Below are positions 1 to 5,838 of a stretch of DNA of 7,248 nucleotides, in pieces (within the stretch, counting starts at the first letter, position 1; each line of letters starts with the position of its first letter). The stretch covers positions 1 through 7,248 of the forward strand of contig JAKAMP010000132.1 in NCBI GenBank assembly GCA_021812865.1, given 5' to 3'. The notes below the pieces were generated by a model. That model had not been told where the DNA came from and did no database searches. It was given only the letters and a program-made list of their open reading frames with translations. The stretch comes from Bacteroidota bacterium. Its GTDB lineage: Bacteria > Bacteroidota > Bacteroidia > Bacteroidales > JAAYUG01. A program made the position numbers and the translations under genes.

Positions 1-1
1 G

Positions 2-1972
2 GAAATTCCAGAGGGACAGGTTAAGGCTTTTCGCTTCGCCGAAGGTTTTACAGTGCAGATCAAGCCTTCTTCTAAAGGAAACTGGATTACGATGGATAAT
101 GGCGACCGGGTGTGGCGACTGGCAATACATTCAGCGGGAGCCTATTCCATCGGTATGATATTGGAACGCTATCAACCTGTTCCCGGAGGAAAGATATATC
201 TGTTTAACAAAGACCACACGGAGATTTTCGGGGCCTTTACATCTGAAAATATAGCCCCCGGCGGATTCCTCTCCATAATGCCTTTTCCCGGAGAGGATGT
301 CGTAATTGAATATGATCTGCCAAGGGCTGCAGGTGCACAAGATCCATTTGTGATCACAACCCTGGCACATGATTACAAGAATTTTTATAGCCTTATGGGT
401 AGTTCCGGAAGCTGCAACCTCGATGTAAACTGTCCCCAGGTGGCTAACTGGCACAAAGAAAAAAACGGGGTATGCAAACTTCTGATCAATTCTATAGAAC
501 TGTGCTCAGGGGTACTCGTCAACAATGTCCGCAATGACGGCCGGCCATTTGTTTTAACCGCAAATCATTGTATCAACACGGATTCTTTGGCCAACCGAAC
601 CCTATTTATTTTCAATTTCGAGAAAGACTCCTGCGGAAGTTCTTCAATCGTTTCCAATTCACATGTACTAAGCGGTTCCTGGTTGAAGGCTACCAAGTTA
701 TATCTCGATTTTACCCTGGTTGAAATGGGAGAAAGGCCGCCCTATAGTTTTACCCCTTATTATGTTGGCTGGAATATCGATACCGCAGGAATCCTCAATA
801 CTGTAGCCATCCATCATCCGGAAGGCGACGTGAAAAAAATATCCATTGACGCCAATCCGCCCACCGTTTCTAGTTTTGAGTCTCCTTATTCGGCCAATGC
901 CTTCTGGAAGATAGGACGTTGGGAAACAGGAACCACTGAACCCGGATCATCAGGCGCACCGCTGTTCGACCAGAACCACCAGGTGATCGGCACACTCACC
1001 GGGGGACAAGCAACCTGTTATTACCCGGTGAATGATTTTTTCGAAATGATCAGTCGGGCATGGAATGAATATCCTGATTCCTCCAACCAGCTCAGATACT
1101 GGCTTGACCCTGATCATTCGGGATTACACAAGCTTATTGGGCTTAACCCTTTCCCGTTTTATGCATCCAATTGCGTGCAATCAGGCAATATCTTGGCAAC
1201 GGAAAATGCTGTTTATCCTGAAATCCCTGGTGCAAAAGGCTATTTTACAGGGAACAATGATTTCGGGTTTAATCTATATGCCGAACGGTTCATTCCAGCC
1301 GATACCCTGCGGCTTACTGGCGCATACATAAGCATAGCCAGGCTGAAGGCTGCTTCCATGGATTCATACCTTACTCTGTATTTTTGGAAGAAAGCTTTGA
1401 ACCCTGATTCGCTGGTGTTTTCCCAGAAGGTGATGTTTACCAATCTGACTGAAAATTCAACCGTTTTTCTCCCATTTAACAAGCTTGTGGTTACGAAAGA
1501 TACCTTCTTTGTGGGGTACCAGGTAAACAGCATGGTTTCGGATACTTTGGCTCTGTATATGGCTGCCGACAGGGGCTTGTCAGGGTTGAACACAGCATAT
1601 GTCTTTACCGGATCAGCCTGGCAGCCATTCTCGGCGGTGGCATACTATGGGTGGATCACGACTTCCCTGGCCATGCAGGTACAGAGTTGTGATACGGTTA
1701 GTTCGGGGATCAGGTCGAATGTGTTGATGAAGTCGGTTACCATTTATCCGAACCCGGGAAACGACGTTTTCAGGGTTGACCTTAATCATCCCGTTCGGGA
1801 ACCTCTTTCTCTCAGAGTATTTACGCTTTCCGGACAGGAAGTGCAGGTGAAAATAATCAGTCAGGATGTGAATGGATGCCGGTTCAACGTTCCAAATGCC
1901 ACTGTAGGAATCTATCTCGTAAGGATACAGTCCGGCCAGTCCGCATATACGGTCAAACTGGTAAAATTCTGA
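2..1972 (+). CDS. Secreted lysyl endopeptidase-like serine protease with T9SS sorting domain (5' partial)
   Basis: The frame is open from the left edge, so the true start and signal peptide are upstream; a GTG at 53 is only an internal codon. The 656 visible residues hold a propeptide remnant (1-132), a trypsin-fold domain (about 133-382), a beta-rich accessory region (about 388-570) and a T9SS type A sorting domain (579-656, from the YPNP motif to the KLVKF end). The catalytic triad reads His189 (in TANHC), Asp236 (in LDFTLVE) and Ser317 (in EPGSSGAP). Compared from memory with Achromobacter protease I, all six of its disulfide cysteines are present, and Asp345 matches the Asp225 that gives Lys specificity. 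The mature chain probably begins near GSSGSC at residue 133. Family knowledge: such enzymes cleave after lysine, and Porphyromonas gingivalis PepK is a T9SS example. Inferred to be exported to the cell surface or medium. Protease class is very likely; exact P1 preference is less certain. Confidence 0.93.
   Translation, partial: EIPEGQVKAFRFAEGFTVQIKPSSKGNWITMDNGDRVWRLAIHSAGAYSIGMILERYQPVPGGKIYLFNKDHTEIFGAFTSENIAPGGFLSIMPFPGEDVVIEYDLPRAAGAQDPFVITTLAHDYKNFYSLMGSSGSCNLDVNCPQVANWHKEKNGVCKLLINSIELCSGVLVNNVRNDGRPFVLTANHCINTDSLANRTLFIFNFEKDSCGSSSIVSNSHVLSGSWLKATKLYLDFTLVEMGERPPYSFTPYYVGWNIDTAGILNTVAIHHPEGDVKKISIDANPPTVSSFESPYSANAFWKIGRWETGTTEPGSSGAPLFDQNHQVIGTLTGGQATCYYPVNDFFEMISRAWNEYPDSSNQLRYWLDPDHSGLHKLIGLNPFPFYASNCVQSGNILATENAVYPEIPGAKGYFTGNNDFGFNLYAERFIPADTLRLTGAYISIARLKAASMDSYLTLYFWKKALNPDSLVFSQKVMFTNLTENSTVFLPFNKLVVTKDTFFVGYQVNSMVSDTLALYMAADRGLSGLNTAYVFTGSAWQPFSAVAYYGWITTSLAMQVQSCDTVSSGIRSNVLMKSVTIYPNPGNDVFRVDLNHPVREPLSLRVFTLSGQEVQVKIISQDVNGCRFNVPNATVGIYLVRIQSGQSAYTVKLVKF
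1736..1969 (+). other. T9SS type A C-terminal sorting domain
   Basis: This segment encodes the last 78 residues of the protease. It begins with the VTIYPNP motif, continues through FTLSGQEV, and closes with GIYLVRI and a basic KLVKF end. This is the standard pattern of the Por secretion system sorting domain, which directs cargo across the outer membrane and is normally cleaved or exchanged for a lipopolysaccharide anchor. Confidence 0.92.
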
Positions 1973-1985
1973 TCCTTCCATCGAA

Positions 1986-3185
1986 ATGAATCAGGTAAAC
2001 GATATATTGAAAAATCGGCATATTAGGGAACTTCTTTTCGCAGGGGTTGTTCTTGGGATAGTCCTGTTTGCCGGTGGATGTGGAAATCATCAACCGGCAT
2101 GGAATAGAATAACGCCTGGTCTTTCCGGTACACCTGGAACCAGTGTCGTGCTGCACCATGCTACTGGCTTTTCCATCGAGCAAGTAAGCGGGGGAACGAG
2201 AATCCGTGTGTATAATCCATGGCAGGGCGCTGAAGGAATTACCTTCACCTACCTGCTGGTTCATGATTCTGCAAACCTCTCCGCACAACCTGGAGATATG
2301 ATTATCAGAGTCCCCGTCAGAAGGATTATATGTTTGTCGACAACCCATATCGGGTTTATCGGGTTTCTGGGAGAGGAAAATTCCATTGTTGGTGTTTCCG
2401 GGGCAGGATATGTATGTAACACCAAGGTACGACAGGCGCTGTCGGAAGGCAGGATAAAAGATGTAGGCTATGATATGACGCTGAATTATGAGCTGATTGT
2501 GGGATTGCATCCCGATTTGGTGCTGGCCTACGGAGTGAATAGCGAGATTACAGGCGTATATCAGAAGCTGAAACAACTGGGCATACCCACGCTCTTTATT
2601 GGTGAATACCTCGAACCGTCCCCTCTGGCCAAGGCCGAATGGGTGAAGTTAATCGCCTGCCTGTATGATCGCGAAGAATATGCACAGGAAAAGTTTTCAG
2701 CCATTGAGCAATCATACACCGATACAAGAAATAAAGTAACTGCAGAAGACACGAAGCCTGTTTTGATGACCGGCCTGCCCTGGAAGGAATCCTGGAACAT
2801 CCCGGGTGGAGAGTCCTTTACAGCAAGGCTCATCGCCGATGCCGGAGGATCTTATCTCTGGAAAAAATATAAAACCCGTGACAATATACCTCTGAATGTG
2901 GAAGAAGCAGTAAGTGATGCCCGAAATGCTGACATCTGGATCAATGCAGGCGTGGCAATATCCATGCATGATATTCTTTCTACCGATGAACGACTCGCAG
3001 ATGTTCGCCCCTTTAAATTGAACCAGGTATATAACAATAACGCATGGCTCTGCCCGGGAGGAGGAAATGCTTTCTGGGAGTCCGGTGTGGTTTCCCCTGA
3101 TGTGATACTCAAAGAACTGGCCGCCATCATTCACCCTGAAATCATCCATGTGGACACTTTCAGATATTACAGGAAATTGAACTGA
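1986..3185 (+). CDS. ABC transporter substrate-binding lipoprotein, iron/siderophore/B12 class (BtuF/FepB-like)
   Basis: This 399-residue protein is the ligand-capturing component of the importer encoded just downstream. Its N-terminus has basic residues (K9, R11, R14), a hydrophobic stretch at about 16-30 and a lipobox-like LFAGGC, so Cys32 is the probable lipidated residue; the -3 Ala is a less common lipobox residue. Residues about 50-110 form an extra N-terminal region with a VYNPWQG motif. From residue 110 it follows the helical-backbone periplasmic binding fold: VRRIICLSTTHIGF, then VGVSGAG, DVGYD, GLHPDLVLAYG and LFIGEYLEPSPLAKAEW, with a second lobe holding WNIPGG and PGGGNAFWE. The start at 1986 is chosen because no other Met lies near the signal sequence. 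It begins 13 bases after the protease stop and has no clear Shine-Dalgarno site. The ligand (heme, siderophore, cobamide or other chelate) cannot be read from the sequence. Confidence 0.9.
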   Translation: MNQVNDILKNRHIRELLFAGVVLGIVLFAGGCGNHQPAWNRITPGLSGTPGTSVVLHHATGFSIEQVSGGTRIRVYNPWQGAEGITFTYLLVHDSANLSAQPGDMIIRVPVRRIICLSTTHIGFIGFLGEENSIVGVSGAGYVCNTKVRQALSEGRIKDVGYDMTLNYELIVGLHPDLVLAYGVNSEITGVYQKLKQLGIPTLFIGEYLEPSPLAKAEWVKLIACLYDREEYAQEKFSAIEQSYTDTRNKVTAEDTKPVLMTGLPWKESWNIPGGESFTARLIADAGGSYLWKKYKTRDNIPLNVEEAVSDARNADIWINAGVAISMHDILSTDERLADVRPFKLNQVYNNNAWLCPGGGNAFWESGVVSPDVILKELAAIIHPEIIHVDTFRYYRKLN

Positions 3186-3222
3186 TTTATCATGAACCCA
3201 GCCGGAAATCAAGGCCATTTAT

Positions 3223-3230
3223 TACTTTTG
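3223..3230 (+). promoter_or_regulatory. Candidate Bacteroidota-type -7 element (TACTTTTG)
   Basis: The eight bases match the TAnnTTTG consensus recognised by the primary sigma factor of Bacteroidota, in the 84-base gap between the lipoprotein gene and the preferred start of the small helical protein. No convincing TTG-type -33 element is visible about 20 bases upstream. If used, transcription would begin near 3235, giving a leader of about 35 bases to the ATG at 3270 but almost none to the ATG at 3240. Confidence 0.4.
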
Positions 3231-3269
3231 TATAAATGAATGAAATGTTTTTTTATAATTATTGACATT

Positions 3270-3542
3270 ATGGCAAGTTTAAAAACTCTGAAAAAGGACA
3301 TCAACGGTCTCACCGATGACCTGATCACTGAATGCTTCGTATACCAGCATTTTCATAGTGAAATGAATGACGAAAAGCTCCTGGGTATTCTTCAGAAGAT
3401 CACCGTCAAACGCAATGAACTGGTAAGCCGGATCAATGGTGTTTCAGGGATGAAAGATAAAAAAGAGGCGAAAAAACATCTGCAGGCTGTCAGGGAAGGC
3501 ATTCCCGGGTTCATTGATATTCTCGATGAACTGAAAAAATAG
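3270..3542 (+). CDS. Small helical protein of unknown function within the ABC importer locus
   Basis: I do not recognise a named family with certainty. The preferred start (MASLKTLKKDING) gives 90 residues. An upstream in-frame ATG at 3240 would add ten residues (MKCFFIIIDI), but it lies about 5 bases from the transcription start expected from the element at 3223. The product is soluble, highly charged and lysine-rich, with no signal peptide or membrane segment, so it is probably cytoplasmic. It appears almost entirely alpha-helical, in two or three amphipathic helices broken around INGVSGMKDKK. It sits between the binding-protein gene and the permease gene, whose start is 8 bases past its stop, so co-transcription with permease and ATPase is likely. 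A regulatory or accessory role in uptake is possible, but nothing in the sequence specifies it. The weak ligand clues include one Cys and two His near residues 22-29, which is not a recognisable metal site. Confidence 0.78.
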   Translation: MASLKTLKKDINGLTDDLITECFVYQHFHSEMNDEKLLGILQKITVKRNELVSRINGVSGMKDKKEAKKHLQAVREGIPGFIDILDELKK

Positions 3543-3550
3543 ATCCCCGC

Positions 3551-4603
3551 ATGACCAACAGGGCCCTGCCTGGGGAAACCGCACTTGCACGCAGGTATAT
3601 TTTACTTATTGTGCTTGTGTTTGTGTTTGTTTTGCTCGATTTCATGACTGGGTCGGTAAACATGCACTGGCGAGACTTGTTCAGTGCATGGATTCAGGGT
3701 GGCCTGGCTGATCAAACAAGCCTGAGCATTATACGGGAATTCCGCATTCCCAGGGTGATCACAGCCCTGCTTGCCGGTATGGCTTTATCTGTCAGTGGAC
3801 TGCAAATGCAGACCATTTTCCGCAATCCCCTTGCAGGTCCTTATGTCCTGGGGATAAGCTCGGGAGCTAGCCTGGGCGTCGCCATTCTGGTCCTTGGTTT
3901 CTGGCCGGCGCTGTCCGGAACTATGATGGGCGTTCCGGGAAACTGGGCTGTTCTGGTGGCAGCTGCTTCCGGGGCAGGTATCGTGCTCTTCCTGATCCTC
4001 GCTGTTTCCTCCCGCATACAGGATATCATGACCATCCTCATTCTCGGCCTTCTGTTCGGGAGCGCTGTGTCTGCCATAGTGAACATTTTGCAGTATTTCA
4101 GCAATGAATATTCCTTGCGCACTTTTGTTCTCTGGAATATGGGAAGCCTTTCGGGCGTGTCGCGCTCACAGTTGAATATTCTCGGTCCGGCTATACTTTT
4201 TGGCCTGTTTATTTCACTTCTTACAGGGAAGATTCTGAATGCCATGCTGCTGGGTGAAACATATGCCAAAACGCTGGGAGTGAACATCCCTGTGGCAAGG
4301 TTTTTCGTCTTCCTTAGTACCAGCGTGCTTGCGGGAGGGATCACCGCGTTTTGCGGACCTATTGGCTTTGTCGGAATTGCGGTGCCTCACCTGGCAAGAA
4401 TGATATTCAGAACATCCAACCATCATGTGCTCATCCCTGCTTCCATGCTGCTTGGGGCGCTGATTATGCTTGTCAGCGATATCATCTGCCAGCTACCCGG
4501 AACCGACTTGGTGCTTCCCGTGAACTCCGTTACTGCCCTGCTTGGAATTCCTATAGTAGTGTGGGTTATTGTACGTAATGTGAAAATAACCAATCCTGCC
4601 TGA
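3551..4603 (+). CDS. FecCD/BtuC-family ABC transporter permease
   Basis: This 350-residue integral membrane protein would form the homodimeric inner-membrane channel of an iron-chelate or cobamide importer. It has the family hallmarks in order: a first membrane helix at about 16-36, IPRVITALLAGMALS at 67-80, the signature FRNPLAGPYVLGISSGA at 90-106, the cytoplasmic coupling loop LLGETYAKTLGVN at 233-245 that docks on the ATPase, and GPIGFVGIAVPHLARM at 269-284. The hydrophobicity pattern is consistent with the usual ten membrane helices, and the length is typical. The ATG at 3551 keeps the first helix whole and lies 8 bases after the small helical protein. Its TGA at 4601-4603 is followed one base later by the ATPase ATG, which implies tight translational coupling. 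The substrate is not decided by this subunit. Confidence 0.94.
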   Translation: MTNRALPGETALARRYILLIVLVFVFVLLDFMTGSVNMHWRDLFSAWIQGGLADQTSLSIIREFRIPRVITALLAGMALSVSGLQMQTIFRNPLAGPYVLGISSGASLGVAILVLGFWPALSGTMMGVPGNWAVLVAAASGAGIVLFLILAVSSRIQDIMTILILGLLFGSAVSAIVNILQYFSNEYSLRTFVLWNMGSLSGVSRSQLNILGPAILFGLFISLLTGKILNAMLLGETYAKTLGVNIPVARFFVFLSTSVLAGGITAFCGPIGFVGIAVPHLARMIFRTSNHHVLIPASMLLGALIMLVSDIICQLPGTDLVLPVNSVTALLGIPIVVWVIVRNVKITNPA

Positions 4604-4604
4604 G

Positions 4605-5600
4605 ATGGTTTCCATTCAGCAAATAGAAGTGGGATACCCTGGGAAAGGTGGGGTACAGCCGGTACTTTCAGGTATCAACCTCCAGGCAGAAAAGAATGAA
4701 CTCGTAGCCATGGTGGGGCGAAACGGGGCAGGAAAAACCACCCTGATGAAAGCCATGGTAGGATTGCATACGCCCCTTAGCGGTTCTATTTTTCTCGATG
4801 GCACTGACCTGGTTCATTTAGGAAGGATAGAATTGTCTAAAATAATCAGCTATTTGTCTACTGACCTGATTCATAGCCCTTCCATGACGGTGTATGATCT
4901 GGTAGCCCTGGGAAGATATCCCTACACGCGTTGGCTTGGTCTGTTGGAACCAGCCGATAAAGAATGGATAGACAAGGCCATGGAATATACGCATGTAAGT
5001 TCCTTTGCACGTAAAAGCCTGAATGATTTATCCGACGGTGAACGGCAGAGGGCCATGATCGCACGTGCCCTTGCCCAGGATACCCCGCTGATGATCATGG
5101 ATGAACCGGCAGCCTTTCTCGATGTGGTGAACCGCTATGAGATTATGATGATGCTCAGGAAAATGTGCCGTGAAGAAGGCAAAACAGTCATCATCTCAAC
5201 CCACGACCTGTCCATGGCTCTCCATGAAGCCGATAAGGTGTGGCTGATTAACCAGGGTGGAGCCGTGCAGGGCGCTCCTGAGGACCTGGTACTGCAGGGC
5301 ATGTTCAGAAATCTTTTCCAGGGATCGAGGGTCTCGGTCGATGATCAATCGGGCGCCATTCAGTTGCAGCACCCCATCATGGGTAATGTCAGTTTGGAAG
5401 GAGAAGGTATGGAAACGGAATGGACAAGAAAAGCCCTCGATAGATACGGGTTCAGAATCAACGATGACCAGCCTCTGTTCAGGGTTATTGTCAAAGTGGA
5501 TGAGAAGGGGCATTACTGGAAATTTCAAAAAAACGATGAGGAATTGATGTTCAGGAATATTTATGAATTAACTTTACTTATCAGAAACAAATTTCACTAA
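4605..5600 (+). CDS. ABC transporter ATPase, FepC/BtuD-like, with C-terminal extension
   Basis: This is the energising subunit of the importer, at the inner face of the cytoplasmic membrane. Motifs in order: Walker A GRNGAGKT (38-45), VYDLVALGRYPYTRW (97-110, typical of the iron/B12 subfamily), signature LSDGERQ (142-148, with Asp in place of the second position Gly of LSGGQ), Walker B LMIMDE (162-167, catalytic Glu167), D-loop FLD (171-173) and H-loop His200 in STHD. The Q-loop region reads ISYLSTD and lacks the usual Gln. At 331 residues it is about 70-80 longer than FepC or BtuD. The extra part (from about 250) contains an amphipathic region, a beta-like FRVIVKV stretch and a closing helix. 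I recall such tails in Bacteroidota homologues but cannot assign a function. The start at 4605 lies one base after the permease stop. Confidence 0.93.
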   Translation: MVSIQQIEVGYPGKGGVQPVLSGINLQAEKNELVAMVGRNGAGKTTLMKAMVGLHTPLSGSIFLDGTDLVHLGRIELSKIISYLSTDLIHSPSMTVYDLVALGRYPYTRWLGLLEPADKEWIDKAMEYTHVSSFARKSLNDLSDGERQRAMIARALAQDTPLMIMDEPAAFLDVVNRYEIMMMLRKMCREEGKTVIISTHDLSMALHEADKVWLINQGGAVQGAPEDLVLQGMFRNLFQGSRVSVDDQSGAIQLQHPIMGNVSLEGEGMETEWTRKALDRYGFRINDDQPLFRVIVKVDEKGHYWKFQKNDEELMFRNIYELTLLIRNKFH

Positions 5601-5611
5601 ACAACAAGCAA

Positions 5612-5827
5612 ATGAATATGGCTAAAAAGATTGTTTCATATTTCCTGATTTTCCTTGTCCTGCTCTTTACCGTGATCGCTATACTTGGGATTTGGGATAT
5701 CATTGATATCAGAGATGTTTTCGGAAACCTGATGAAAACCCTCTTCGTGGTCTTTATTGCCTCGGCAATCGTACTATTTATTTTCAGCGTTCTGATCAAA
5801 GACAACAATCAAAGGCCGGAGAATTAG
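5612..5827 (+). CDS. Small two-helix membrane protein of unknown function
   Basis: The 71-residue product has a short basic N-terminus (MNMAKK), two hydrophobic segments at about 8-28 and 42-62, a loop containing DIIDIRDVFGN and a polar tail, IKDNNQRPEN. It should be an inner-membrane hairpin; more positive charge at the N-terminus suggests both ends are cytoplasmic. It starts 11 bases after the ATPase stop, so it is probably the last gene of the importer operon, although a weak -7-like sequence (TAACTTTA at 5569, with TTG at 5544) could also serve it. An alternative ATG at 5618 would remove two residues. I do not recognise a characterised family. Its terminal bases form the left arm of the downstream hairpin. 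Confidence 0.75.
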   Translation: MNMAKKIVSYFLIFLVLLFTVIAILGIWDIIDIRDVFGNLMKTLFVVFIASAIVLFIFSVLIKDNNQRPEN

Positions 5828-5838
5828 CCTCCGGTCTT
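5812..5838. terminator. Shared hairpin terminator between convergent genes
   Basis: AAGGCCGGAG (5812-5821) pairs with CTCCGGTCTT (5829-5838) over 10 bp including one G-U, with a 7-base loop. The hairpin contains the stop codon of the small membrane protein, and its last base is part of the stop codon of the convergent gene. Short T-rich stretches follow on each strand but no long run of Ts, so termination strength is uncertain. By position it would serve both directions. Confidence 0.65.

Noticed and set aside
53..55. GTG at 53 as the start of the protease gene
   Set aside because: The frame is open without a stop back to base 2, and no signal peptide follows the GTG although the protein must be exported for T9SS. 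The gene is cut by the window edge.
1953..2576. Long minus-strand open frame of 207 codons across the protease end and lipoprotein gene
   Set aside because: It overlaps two well-supported genes, its translation has no recognisable domain and shows no signal peptide, and it is a frame shadow.
3613..3635. Short TTTGTG-like tandem repeat at the start of the permease
   Set aside because: Only about three imperfect units, explained by Val/Phe/Leu codons of the first membrane helix; no sign of phase variation.
3841..4344. Minus-strand open frame of 167 codons inside the permease gene
   Set aside because: It is antisense to conserved FecCD motifs, with Arg/Pro-rich composition typical of a reverse-frame shadow.
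5569..5576. TAACTTTA with TTG at 5544 as a promoter for the small membrane protein
   Set aside because: It misses the final G of TAnnTTTG and lies inside the ATPase coding region, where such AT-rich matches occur by chance; mentioned in the gene entry only.
5696..5710. GATATC-ATT-GATATC symmetrical repeat as an operator
   Set aside because: It is inside the coding sequence (Asp-Ile-Ile-Asp-Ile) and each half is itself a palindrome, so the symmetry follows from codon use.
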